A stretch of DNA of 64,000 bases from Spirosoma terrae. GTDB taxonomy: Bacteria; Bacteroidota; Bacteroidia; Cytophagales; Spirosomataceae. This document shows positions 54,414 to 63,041 of the stretch, piece by piece. Where the stretch lies: assembly GCF_010435915.1 (NCBI RefSeq), contig NZ_JAAFZH010000007.1, forward strand, positions 62,001-126,000, read 5' to 3'. Position 1 is the stretch's first letter; every line of letters starts with the position of its first letter. The notes under the pieces are model-generated. The model did not search any database and had not been told where the DNA came from. It saw nothing but the letters and a program-made list of their open reading frames with translations. The translations under genes were made by a program, and so were the position numbers.

Positions 54414-55436
54414 ATGACGATTGACCTACGTAGCGACACAGTTACTCAACCCACGCCCGCCATGCGCGAGGCTATGTTTTCGGCCCAGCTGGGCGATGAT
54501 GTTTTCGGCGATGACCCAACCGTCAATGCACTTGAAGCCAAAGCTGCGGCTATGTTTGGTATGGAAGCAGCCTTGTTCTGCGCTTCGGGAACAATGACCA
54601 ACCAGCTTGCCATTCGCACGCATACTCGTCCCGGCGACGATGTTATCTGCGATTATCTTTCCCACGTGTATCAATACGAAGGTGGCGGCATTTCGGTCAA
54701 TGCCCTGGCCTCGGCCAGTCTGGCGCACGGCGAACGGGGCAAACTGACGCCCGATCTGATCCGCGAGTACATCTATAGTCCTGATGATATGCACAAACCC
54801 CTGTCGCGACTGGTTGTACTCGAAAATACGATCAATAAAGGTGGTGGTTGCTATTATACCGTACCGGAAATTGCCGCTATCCGTCAGGTTTGCACTGAAT
54901 ATGGGCTCATTCTTCACCTCGATGGTGCCCGTCTGTTCAATGCGCTGGTCGAAACCGGCGAACCAACCGAAGCGTATGGTCAACTATTCGACTCCATAAG
55001 CATCTGTCTGTCAAAAGGACTCGGTTGTCCGGTCGGTTCCCTATTGCTCGGCAAGGCTGATATGATCCGTCAGGCCCGGCGGTACCGTAAACTGATGGGT
55101 GGCGGTTGGCGGCAAGCCGGATTTCTGGCCGCAGCCGGTATTTATGCCCTGGACCATCACATTGATCGGCTCAAGATCGACCACGCCCGCGCCCGAAAAA
55201 TTGGGGCCCTGCTCGAACGACTTCCCGAGATTGACGAAATTCTGCCGATCGAAACCAACATCGTAATTTTCAGGCTATCGGCAAACCTCTTAGCCGCCGA
55301 TTACGTTGCACAATTAGCGGACAAAGGAATCAGAGCCTCCGTTTTCGGTAAACAGCTGGTGCGCTTCGTTACGCATCTGGATTTAACCGATGACATGATT
55401 GCGGAGCTGGAGAAGCGGCTGATCGCTACAGTATAG
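54414..55436 (+). CDS. Low-specificity L-threonine aldolase
   Basis: A 340-residue PLP enzyme that splits L-threonine and allo-threonine into glycine and acetaldehyde. The fold type I signatures are DLRSDTVTQPTPAMREAM and GDDVFGDDPTVNALE at the start, HLDGARLFNALVETG in the middle and the PLP Lys K201 in SISICLSKGLGCPVGSLL. The chosen start (MTIDLRS) matches relatives, whereas a GTG/ATG at 54375 adds 13 residues. It is followed by the GNAT-nitrilase fusion after 33 bases. Confidence 0.93.
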   Translation: MTIDLRSDTVTQPTPAMREAMFSAQLGDDVFGDDPTVNALEAKAAAMFGMEAALFCASGTMTNQLAIRTHTRPGDDVICDYLSHVYQYEGGGISVNALASASLAHGERGKLTPDLIREYIYSPDDMHKPLSRLVVLENTINKGGGCYYTVPEIAAIRQVCTEYGLILHLDGARLFNALVETGEPTEAYGQLFDSISICLSKGLGCPVGSLLLGKADMIRQARRYRKLMGGGWRQAGFLAAAGIYALDHHIDRLKIDHARARKIGALLERLPEIDEILPIETNIVIFRLSANLLAADYVAQLADKGIRASVFGKQLVRFVTHLDLTDDMIAELEKRLIATV

Positions 55437-55469
55437 GACAGTCTTGTCCACGATCACAACTACGAGAAA

Positions 55470-57068
55470 ATGCACATACAAACCAGACACTTACAGAAAG
55501 AAGATTATCATGACCTCAAAGTAACCATGATTGAGGTCTACAGCGGGATTGGTGGCGACTACTGGCCTAAAAGTTCAATCAATAAATTGCTGTCCATCTT
55601 TCCCGAAGGGCAGTTTTGCGTGGAAGTCGACGGGAAGGCAGTGGCTATTGCCCTGGCCATTCGGGTCAAGTATGACCGTTTCGGCGACAATCACACCTAC
55701 AATGAAATCACGGGTGGCTATACGTTCAAAACGCATAGCGATGAAGGTGACTATCTGTACGGCATTGAAGTGTTTGTTCACCCGGATTATCGCGACCTGC
55801 GACTCGGCCGTCGGCTTTATGACGCCCGGAAGGAGCTTTGTGAGCAATTAAATCTAAAAGGTATTCTGGCGGGTGGCCGTATTCCGAACTATAATAAATA
55901 CGCCGATGAATTAAGTCCCCGCGAATACATTGCCAAGGTTAAACAAAAAGAGATTTACGACCCGACGCTAACCTTCCAGCTTTCAAATGATTTCCACGTT
56001 AAGAAAGTGCTACGTGGATACCTGCCCGGCGATAGCGAGTCGAAGGAATATGCTACGTTACTGGAATGGAACAATATCTACTACGTAGCAGAAAAAGACA
56101 AAAAACCGCATACGGATTCGATTATCCGGTTGGGCGTGATTCAGTGGCAAATGCGCTTGTTCAAGAATCTGCATTCGTTTCTGGATCAGGTTGAGTTTTT
56201 CGTCAATGCCGTGAGCGACTACCGGGCCGACTTTATGGTGTTGCCGGAGTTTTTCAATACGCCACTCATGGCCGATTTCAACGATCTGCCCGAGCCGGTA
56301 GCGATTCGAAAACTCGCCGACTACACTATACCTGTCCGCGAAAAATTGTGCGAACTGGCCATTTCCTACAATGTCAACATCGTTGGCGGAAGTATGCCGC
56401 TCGTCGATGAAGATGGGAAACTATACAACGTAGCATACCTCTGTCGCCGGGATGGTTCGTGGGAAGAATACCGGAAGATCCATATTACGCCCAATGAAGT
56501 GAAACACTACGGCATGGTCGGCGGCAACGAAATCCGGGCGTTCGATACGGACTGTGGTAAGATTGGTATGCTGATTTGTTACGACGTCGAGTTCCCGGAA
56601 CTGGGCCGTATTCTGTCGCAGCAGGGCATGCAGATTTTATTCGTCCCGTTCCTGACCGATACGCAAAATGGCTACTCACGGGTGCGGCATTGTGCGCAGG
56701 CCAGAGCCATTGAGAACGAGTGCTACGTGGCTATTTCGGGCTGCGTCGGCAATCTGCCAAAAGTCCACAACATGGATATTAACTATGCGCAGTCGGCAGT
56801 CTTTACGCCCTCTGACTTCCAGTTCCCCACGAACGCAGTAAAAGCAGAAGCGACCACAAATACCGAAATGGTACTGATTGCCGACATCGACCTCAGCCTG
56901 TTAAAAGAACTTCATGAACACGGTTCCGTACAGGTGTTGAAAGACCGCCGGACCGATCTGTATGACGTTACGTTGAAGAAAGCCGCCCGAAAAGCACTTA
57001 AGCAAAAAAAAGCTTCGCCCGACAATGACCCGGAAGAAGTAGCTCCAATTATCGTGGTGTCGGAATAG
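55470..57068 (+). CDS. GNAT acetyltransferase fused to a carbon-nitrogen hydrolase
   Basis: A 532-residue, two-domain protein. Residues 1-190 are a GNAT domain (EVFVHPDYRDLRLGRRLYDARKELCEQLNLKGILAGGR, acetyl-CoA loop RLGRRLY). Residues 215-515 are a nitrilase-type hydrolase with all three catalytic residues, E260 (LPEFF), K336 (YRKIH) and C370 (LICYD). The fusion is a recognised arrangement in Bacteria; it may acetylate and then cleave an amide of one metabolite. It comes 33 bases after threonine aldolase, suggesting an operon. Confidence 0.93.
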   Translation: MHIQTRHLQKEDYHDLKVTMIEVYSGIGGDYWPKSSINKLLSIFPEGQFCVEVDGKAVAIALAIRVKYDRFGDNHTYNEITGGYTFKTHSDEGDYLYGIEVFVHPDYRDLRLGRRLYDARKELCEQLNLKGILAGGRIPNYNKYADELSPREYIAKVKQKEIYDPTLTFQLSNDFHVKKVLRGYLPGDSESKEYATLLEWNNIYYVAEKDKKPHTDSIIRLGVIQWQMRLFKNLHSFLDQVEFFVNAVSDYRADFMVLPEFFNTPLMADFNDLPEPVAIRKLADYTIPVREKLCELAISYNVNIVGGSMPLVDEDGKLYNVAYLCRRDGSWEEYRKIHITPNEVKHYGMVGGNEIRAFDTDCGKIGMLICYDVEFPELGRILSQQGMQILFVPFLTDTQNGYSRVRHCAQARAIENECYVAISGCVGNLPKVHNMDINYAQSAVFTPSDFQFPTNAVKAEATTNTEMVLIADIDLSLLKELHEHGSVQVLKDRRTDLYDVTLKKAARKALKQKKASPDNDPEEVAPIIVVSE

Positions 57069-57135
57069 ACTTAAAAAAGAATACGCAGGCAAGGAGGCTG
57101 TTTAAACCTTCTAAAATCAACTATTGATCGCTATC

Positions 57136-57223
57136 TTTTGTCCTTCCGACGAAGCAGGAACCTACACCCGAAGGTTGTTCTAGTGCATAATTCGAAGATT
57201 CCTCCTTCCACGGAAGGACAAAA
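57136..57223. repeat. Inverted repeat after the fusion gene
   Basis: TTTTGTCCTTCCG (57136-57148) and CGGAAGGACAAAA (57211-57223) are perfect inverted 13-base copies with imperfect pairing (GAAGCAGGAA / TTCCTCCTTC) inside. The pattern looks like a degraded member of an extragenic repeat with CTTCCGACGAAG-type core. Confidence 0.65.
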
Positions 57224-57284
57224 ATTCTATCAAAGCAAAAGGTTGAACAGCTTCAAGGAAAACCCTTCTCGACGTATGCGTTTT

Positions 57285-57764
57285 TTAATATAACGCAGCA
57301 TACCAAATCCAGAGAATATACACCGGCTGAAACAAAAGCCGCGACCAGACGTACCAGGGTTTTGCGGGCAAGCCACCGGGCGGAGGTAATTGCTTTACAG
57401 CTACATTGATATTAGCCGGGAACATCGCAATCAATAGTATAATCAATCCCCAGGCCGACCACACGCGAGTTACAGGTAACAACAGGCCAAGGCCTAAACC
57501 TATTTCGGCTACTCCCGACAGCAATACGAGCAGTCGGGCATTTGGCAGAAAATTGTCGATCATGTACGTCAACTTTTCTGGCTTGCGAAGATGCATCAGG
57601 CCAATCATGACAAACATACTAGCCGCCGACAATAAAGCATCGTGCTGTAGATTGAGCAGAAACGTTGTCTGCGTAAGCCAGCCAGCCCCGTAGAGCAAGG
57701 CCGCAATTGATAATAAACCCGACAAGAAGGCCATAACAAGTTCCGAATTAATTTGGTCGGGCAA
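57285..57764 (-). CDS. DoxX-like membrane protein
   Basis: A 159-residue protein with four hydrophobic segments (LSGLLSIAALLYGAGWL, AASMFVMIGLMH, LLVLLSGVAEIGLGLGLLLP, WSAWGLIILLIAMFPANINVAV) and the conserved GVAEIGLGLG turn of the DoxX family. Such proteins partner with redox or oxidoreductase systems, but the role here is unknown. The ATG at 57734 is an alternative start. It follows the Crp gene on the same strand with a 45-base gap. Confidence 0.82.
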   Translation of the reverse strand: MPDQINSELVMAFLSGLLSIAALLYGAGWLTQTTFLLNLQHDALLSAASMFVMIGLMHLRKPEKLTYMIDNFLPNARLLVLLSGVAEIGLGLGLLLPVTRVWSAWGLIILLIAMFPANINVAVKQLPPPGGLPAKPWYVWSRLLFQPVYILWIWYAALY

Positions 57765-57809
57765 AGTTCCTGTGCTCCTCGCTCCTATCCACTAACATTT
57801 GTTAGCAAA

Positions 57810-58382
57810 TCAAATATCACGTCGAATACGGCTCAAGCTTTCGGGTTCGATACCCAGATAGGATGCCAGATGCCGAACCGAAATGGTTTGTACCAGAGTC
57901 GGGTTTTGTTCGATGAGCTGAACGTAGCGTTGCTTGGCTGTACTGGTCAGGAACAATACTTCGCGACTGGTCTTACGAAGAAACGCCTGTTCGGCAATGA
58001 TTCGCCCAATACGTTCGGCAGGATGTGATTCGTCATATAACTGCAGCAACCCCACCCGACTAAACCGAAACGCCCGAACGGTAGTCAGCGCCTGAATAGA
58101 AAAGGCAGTTGGCTGACCTGTCAGAAACGAAGAATAGGCCGAAGCAAAGTTGTTGCTGAACACAAAGTCAATCGATATGTCTTTGCCATTCTCCGTCAGC
58201 GACAAACGGACCATTCCTTCATTGAGGTAATATATGTAGCGCTCCACCTGGCCCGCCTGAATCAGAAACGCATTTTTCGGATACTCGACGGGTTCAACGA
58301 TAGCAGCAAAACGACTCCATTGCTCGTCTGACAGTGGGTTTATTTCATCAAGTCGCTGGCGAAGTCCCGCAAGAGTGTCCAT
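57810..58382 (-). CDS. Crp/Fnr-type regulator
   Basis: A 190-residue regulator from the ATG at 58382. The cNMP-type beta roll shows FLIQAGQVERYIYYLNEGMVRLSLTENGKDISIDFVFSNNFASAYSSFLTGQPTAFSIQALT, and the C-terminal end VRHLASYLGIEPESLSRIRRD is the recognition helix. The acetyl pocket residues RxA are absent, so a ligand other than cAMP is likely. The 26 extra residues of an upstream in-frame ATG are encoded by an inverted repeat and were rejected. Confidence 0.9.
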   Translation of the reverse strand: MDTLAGLRQRLDEINPLSDEQWSRFAAIVEPVEYPKNAFLIQAGQVERYIYYLNEGMVRLSLTENGKDISIDFVFSNNFASAYSSFLTGQPTAFSIQALTTVRAFRFSRVGLLQLYDESHPAERIGRIIAEQAFLRKTSREVLFLTSTAKQRYVQLIEQNPTLVQTISVRHLASYLGIEPESLSRIRRDI

Positions 58383-58402
58383 TCTATTGGTTCTGGTTTC
58401 TG

Positions 58403-58485
58403 GTTTATAGTCTATTGTTTTTAGTTTATCGTTGTTGAGGATGAACCCCATTGCAACCATAAACTAGAAACAATAGACCATAAAC
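58403..58485. repeat. 27-base inverted repeat between the Crp and subtilase genes
   Basis: Positions 58403-58429 and 58459-58485 are reverse complements with two mismatches and a 29-base centre. The AT-rich wording resembles the outer layers of the repeat at 53259-53492. Confidence 0.8.
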
Positions 58486-58492
58486 CCAAACC

Positions 58493-59695
58493 CTACAATT
58501 CTGTTCCTTCACCCGCCATAGGGTCGGGCGTTCCGTCGGGATCGCCGGAAACCGTTCCGTGGGTCGGCAACTGACCACCCCGAATCAGTAAAAGTCCCGA
58601 CACGTGGGGCGCTGCCATCGACGTACCACTCAACGTAGCGTAACGGCCATTCATATAGGTCGATGTGATGCGAACGCCGTAGGCACATACGTCGACACTA
58701 CTTCCGAAGTTAGAGAACGAAGCAAACTGATTGTTCTGGTTCATTGCCGACACCGTAAACACGTTGGTATGGTTAACCCGCGCCGGTGAATAATTCGCTA
58801 CGTCTTTACCTTCGTTTCCGGCGGCTATGGCAAACAGAATACCGGCATTGGCTCCCTGAAGTATGGCTCGTTCGAGCGTTGCGGAGATCCCTTCGCCACC
58901 CAGACTCATATTAACGACATCGCCCGACTTTCCATTCTGTACCACGTAATTGACGGCCTGAATAATACCCGACAATCGACCTTCTCCCTCATCGTCTAAA
59001 ACACGTAGCGACACCAACGTAGCGCCGGAAGCTATACCCGTTATACCAATCGTATTATTCTTCGCCCCGATGATCCCTGCTACGTGCGTACCATGCCCGT
59101 TCTCATCATCGGCAGACGTATTGCCACTCACAAACGATTTGCTACGTCCTGTATCGACATTCAAGTCAGGGTGATCAAGATCAATCCCGGTGTCGATTAC
59201 CCAAACGGTTTTAGTCGTCTGAACATCGCCCCGACCGTATCCGGTCTGCGCAACATTCCAGGTGAGCGTCGACGTAGTGGCCACATCGACGCAGCTGCAA
59301 ATCGACATGATCCGGTCGGGTTCTACCAGCGTTACAGCAGGGTCCTGTTTAAGTTGCTGCGACTCTGATTCTGTCAGGTGCGCCAGAAAGGTAGTTTGCT
59401 CACCCGATGCCAGCACATCGGTCTGAACGTTAGCTATTTTCCTGCTGGACAGGAACTGCACAGTAAGTGCTTCGGCAGCCGCCACGCGTGCTCCTGGCGC
59501 AACAGGCAGCGTTTGGGTTGGCCGATACGTAACGATATAAGCCCCCGAAAGGGTTTGCCCACTGTTGGCGGAGGCTTTTACCAGGCAATCAGCAGAATAG
59601 GTTGGCTCTAACTCGCTGTCACTCTGACAGCCAAGCACACTAAAGCCAATGAGAGCAACATTGGTCAGTGTTGCAAGCGAAAGATATCGTCGCAT
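58493..59695 (-). CDS. Subtilisin-like serine protease lipoprotein (S8, proteinase K type)
   Basis: A 400-residue lipoprotein protease (lipobox FSVLGC, Cys 23). An inhibitor I9-type propeptide covers roughly 50-130 (GAYIVTYRPT; VTLVEPDR). The catalytic triad is D168 (VIDTGID), H201 (GHGTHVAG) and S359 (GTSMAAPH), with N294 in AAGNEG as the oxyanion residue. It would be tethered at the outer membrane and process extracellular proteins. The protein ends about 40 residues after the Ser motif, normal for the type. Confidence 0.93.
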   Translation of the reverse strand: MRRYLSLATLTNVALIGFSVLGCQSDSELEPTYSADCLVKASANSGQTLSGAYIVTYRPTQTLPVAPGARVAAAEALTVQFLSSRKIANVQTDVLASGEQTTFLAHLTESESQQLKQDPAVTLVEPDRIMSICSCVDVATTSTLTWNVAQTGYGRGDVQTTKTVWVIDTGIDLDHPDLNVDTGRSKSFVSGNTSADDENGHGTHVAGIIGAKNNTIGITGIASGATLVSLRVLDDEGEGRLSGIIQAVNYVVQNGKSGDVVNMSLGGEGISATLERAILQGANAGILFAIAAGNEGKDVANYSPARVNHTNVFTVSAMNQNNQFASFSNFGSSVDVCAYGVRITSTYMNGRYATLSGTSMAAPHVSGLLLIRGGQLPTHGTVSGDPDGTPDPMAGEGTEL

Positions 59696-59818
59696 GATTA
59701 TGTACGGAATCAGGTAAAAAGTAAAGTCTAACGAGAAGCGTACACAATCACATCATGCAGTTGTCGGAATTGGGCTATTCTACCATCAATACGCAGAAAC
59801 AACACGAAACGTGTCAGT

Positions 59819-61600
59819 TTATATCGACTTTTTAGCCGCACTCTGTAGAGGAATAAAAACAACCCGACCCGTTGCGGGAAAACGTGTTTGGGCAATTGGC
59901 TGGCCGAAATGACGATAAAAACCGGCTATTTGGGAAGGAGTCAATAAATCCAGATAAAGATTGATACCCGCAAAGTCGTTTTTGCGTAGGAATGAATGTA
60001 AAAACTGCCAGTCCTGCTCAGAAAAGTCGCGGTTAGGCGTCAACAGACGAGGCCATCCATCGCGCAGAAACGGTTGAATCTGATCGGGATGTAACCGGCC
60101 AAAATATTGTCCCACTACACTTTTATTGTAGAATCGTCGGAAAGTAAAGTTGGCATTTTGCTGCTCGTAATACGGACATAATCCTTCCTTATCCCCTACA
60201 CCATCGGCCCCAACTACGCAAAAAGGCCAGTCGAGAACAGCCTCGCCGGATTGTTTTTTTACGATAGAACAGTACTGAAGTACACTCCGGGAAACAGCTT
60301 TATCGGGCATTTGTGGTTTTTGATAAAAGCCAAAATACCATTCTAAACCCATCAGCACGACTAATAAGCCGACCATCGCTTGCCCAATCCGATAGCGCGG
60401 CCACGAAACGTTTAAGGCAAGAAGGCTCAATAAAACGGGATAAACCAAACTGGCCCGTCCACCGTGTCGGTTAAAGCTAAACCACGGAAAAATTTTCAGG
60501 GTAGGCACCAAAACCGGATGATAGATCAGACACAGAATCAGCATAACTACCAGCGGTAACCACAAAGCCACCCGCCGGCGAATCTGCCACCATCCTACTA
60601 CAGCCAGCACGACCAAATACAATCCTGGGCTTCCCTGCGCATAGCTTTCGAACGTATCGCGAAAATACGACTGGTAGTCAACCGAGTAGGTGTTCAGTGA
60701 AGGCAAATGCGGAATAAATAACCGTAGTGGATGTGACCAGGCCCGTAGTTCGGGAACGCTGGCAAAGTCAAACTCCCAAGCCGTAAAAGCAATCTGAAGC
60801 GTAAGCGGCAGATACAGCCATGCGCTAATCGCAATCAGCGCGAGCAAACCAAGAATCAACCGTTTGCGTGATTGGTATTGGCTACTAACATAGCGTCGAA
60901 TTAACGCTGGCCACTCCCGTACCACAGGGAATTGCCGATATAATAACACCATCAGAACAGGTATGGTCAGCGTGGTTAACGTTAGCGCAAACCCGGCTAC
61001 GTAGGCTAATTCCTGCCCCAATACCTGAACATGTAACCATACCCAAAATACTATATAAGCTAACGAAACGGCTTTTCGCGCTACTACGTCCAGCAACAGC
61101 CGATACGTAGCAACCATGCACAAAACCGTCCAGTGATTAATACAGACGTTCATGTGGACGGGGAATTTCCAGATCGCGTAGAAGTTGAAAACGGAAACAA
61201 CGAGTGCCAGAACAAAGGCTTTAACCCGACCAAAGCGAGGAGACATTAGCGCAAACGTACCGATGGCCGTTAACACCAGACTATATACGTAGTAGAATTG
61301 CAGATACGGCCCGGCTCCGCCAAACAGCCAGTAACAGATTGCGTACCAGTAATCGCGCTCAAACCCCCAGTCCAGAAACACCTGATTGGTGCCATAGGGA
61401 TAAAAGGTCTGGGTATTGATCAGCTTCAGTTGGGGGAAAGGCCATAGTGTTACGTTCTTCCAGAAAAAATAACCTACATACTCATACTGATCAGTGTCGT
61501 TACCATCCGACATGGGCATCGTAAAATCACCAACGGCCAGACTAGCCAGCCCAGCCGTTAATAGAAAAAGCAGTACGTATCCGATTGTATTCGTGCGCAT
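59819..61600 (-). CDS. Large polytopic membrane protein, GT-C-like
   Basis: A 593-residue protein with about ten hydrophobic segments in the first 420 residues and a soluble C-terminal domain. An acidic motif (DGNDTDQYEYVGY) after the first helix resembles the catalytic loop of GT-C transferases, which use polyprenyl-phosphate sugars. The soluble end includes FPWFSFNRHGGRASLVYP and ANFTFRRFYNKSVVGQYF. I do not recognise the subfamily. The start at 61600 (MRTNTIGYVLLF) is preferred over a GTG at 61612. A hairpin sits just ahead of it. Confidence 0.7.
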   Translation of the reverse strand: MRTNTIGYVLLFLLTAGLASLAVGDFTMPMSDGNDTDQYEYVGYFFWKNVTLWPFPQLKLINTQTFYPYGTNQVFLDWGFERDYWYAICYWLFGGAGPYLQFYYVYSLVLTAIGTFALMSPRFGRVKAFVLALVVSVFNFYAIWKFPVHMNVCINHWTVLCMVATYRLLLDVVARKAVSLAYIVFWVWLHVQVLGQELAYVAGFALTLTTLTIPVLMVLLYRQFPVVREWPALIRRYVSSQYQSRKRLILGLLALIAISAWLYLPLTLQIAFTAWEFDFASVPELRAWSHPLRLFIPHLPSLNTYSVDYQSYFRDTFESYAQGSPGLYLVVLAVVGWWQIRRRVALWLPLVVMLILCLIYHPVLVPTLKIFPWFSFNRHGGRASLVYPVLLSLLALNVSWPRYRIGQAMVGLLVVLMGLEWYFGFYQKPQMPDKAVSRSVLQYCSIVKKQSGEAVLDWPFCVVGADGVGDKEGLCPYYEQQNANFTFRRFYNKSVVGQYFGRLHPDQIQPFLRDGWPRLLTPNRDFSEQDWQFLHSFLRKNDFAGINLYLDLLTPSQIAGFYRHFGQPIAQTRFPATGRVVFIPLQSAAKKSI

Positions 61601-61601
61601 G

Positions 61602-61639
61602 GCGGGGTCCACCCGAATACCTCACCGAATGGACCCCGC
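61602..61639 (-). repeat. Hairpin directly ahead of the membrane-protein start
   Basis: GCGGGGTCCA (61602-61611) and TGGACCCCGC (61630-61639) are perfect inverted copies with an 18-base loop; read on the minus strand, the second arm touches the ATG at 61600. It may terminate the upstream PKD transcript or hold the start region in a stem. Confidence 0.55.
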
Positions 61640-61744
61640 AAGATAAAGTAGTATTGTTGATTTTTTCTTTTCTTGAGTATGTATAACTAATCAGGTATTA
61701 TTTATTCGTCAATCATACTATTGTCAAATGCAAAATAAACTTGA

Positions 61745-62908
61745 TCAAGGCTTGGGGTAAGGACAATTATTTTTGTTGAATACATCATTATCTATTGCCC
61801 ATACTTTGACTTTGCCGGTATTTTCACAACTCCAACTTGTATGATATGCTCCTGCATTAATTGTAGATGCCCCACAGTCCCATTTACCATTTTTATACTC
61901 CATACAGAAATAGCAATTCAATTTCACATTTGTCTTGTTAGTAATCTTGATGGATAACCCATCCGCTCCACAGCCTCCCCATTTCGATTCTACGGTTAAT
62001 GACTCCGAATTCGTATACTTATTCCAATCGCAGTTAGTATTGGTTGCGGGCGTATCGGGGAAATTTAAACGCATAGTACTGCATTGATTCTCTGTAATGG
62101 TAATATTTCCACTCCAGGTAACCCCCGTATTGCTTCTGGCCGTGTAAGCGTACGTACCAGGCGGACGAGTTACGGTTACGCTGGCACCGCAGTTCGGGGC
62201 AGAATTGTAGTAGCCTGTAATGGTACCAGCAGCCGTACCATCAACTGTTACGTCTATACTATTCCATCCGGTTGACTGGCTCGTCCAGAATACAGCTTGT
62301 CCGGTAGTAGCGGCTTTTCCAATAACCAGATTTTTTGAGGTTTCAGCCGAGCCGCCTGCTCCTGTTGCGACCAGTTTAACCGTATAGGAACCATCCTTCG
62401 TAAACTGTTTGGTTGGGTTCGTTTGCGTAGACGTAGTACCATCTCCAAAATCCCATTTATAGCCACTGGCATTTGACGACGTATTGGAAAACGAAACTAT
62501 TGCCGGAGCCACTAAATTTTGGGAGGGAGAATACGTAAAACCAGCAGTAGGTGGCTTAGCAACAGGTGGACTATCAATGTAAATTGTTTGCGAATACGTA
62601 TCGGTTCCCCCCTCGCCTTTGGCTGCGAGCGTAATGGTATAAACCCCACCAGCACTAAACGTCAGCGTAAGATCGTTGCTGGTGGCAGTTTGGCCAGTAC
62701 CGTACGTCCAGACATAACTGGTCGAATTGTTGGATTTGTTAGCGAAAGAAATAGTTACCGGGGCTACTAAATTCGTGGTAGGTGAATAGCCGAAAAAAGC
62801 GACAGGTTTGGGAGTAGGCTCTTTCTGATCGCAGCTTCCAGTAATAAAGAGTAGCGATAAAATTGACAGATAAACGCTCAGATAGCTTCTTACGAGTTGT
62901 GTTTTCAT
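61745..62908 (-). CDS. PKD-repeat lipoprotein
   Basis: A 387-residue lipoprotein (SILSLLFITGSC, lipid Cys near residue 25). Two PKD domains follow (about 32-110 and 118-190), the second with YKWDFGDGTTSTQTNPTKQF. The remainder (190-387) has one strand-rich domain with TITENQCSTMRLNF and a Cys-rich end (WGGCGADGLSIKI, KLNCYFCMEYKNGKWDCGAS, SWSCENTGKV, NNCPYPKP), suggesting disulfide bonds outside the cell. Probably surface-exposed and adhesive or binding. The longer upstream frame to 63031 was rejected because the signal peptide begins at 62908. Confidence 0.85.
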   Translation of the reverse strand: MKTQLVRSYLSVYLSILSLLFITGSCDQKEPTPKPVAFFGYSPTTNLVAPVTISFANKSNNSTSYVWTYGTGQTATSNDLTLTFSAGGVYTITLAAKGEGGTDTYSQTIYIDSPPVAKPPTAGFTYSPSQNLVAPAIVSFSNTSSNASGYKWDFGDGTTSTQTNPTKQFTKDGSYTVKLVATGAGGSAETSKNLVIGKAATTGQAVFWTSQSTGWNSIDVTVDGTAAGTITGYYNSAPNCGASVTVTRPPGTYAYTARSNTGVTWSGNITITENQCSTMRLNFPDTPATNTNCDWNKYTNSESLTVESKWGGCGADGLSIKITNKTNVKLNCYFCMEYKNGKWDCGASTINAGAYHTSWSCENTGKVKVWAIDNDVFNKNNCPYPKP

Positions 62909-63041
62909 GGTTGTTTGTGTGGATAGTAGCAGAAAGCTCAGAACAAAGGTGACTGAAAAACCCTGCGAGAGGCAATACCACTTTTGTGGTATTTTGAACT
63001 TAGTCACCAAAAAATATCTTTGGCTACGCAAATCCGCTTCG

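Noticed and set aside
58383..58460. A 26-residue extension of the Crp regulator
   Set aside because: It is encoded by one arm of the inverted repeat at 58403-58485.
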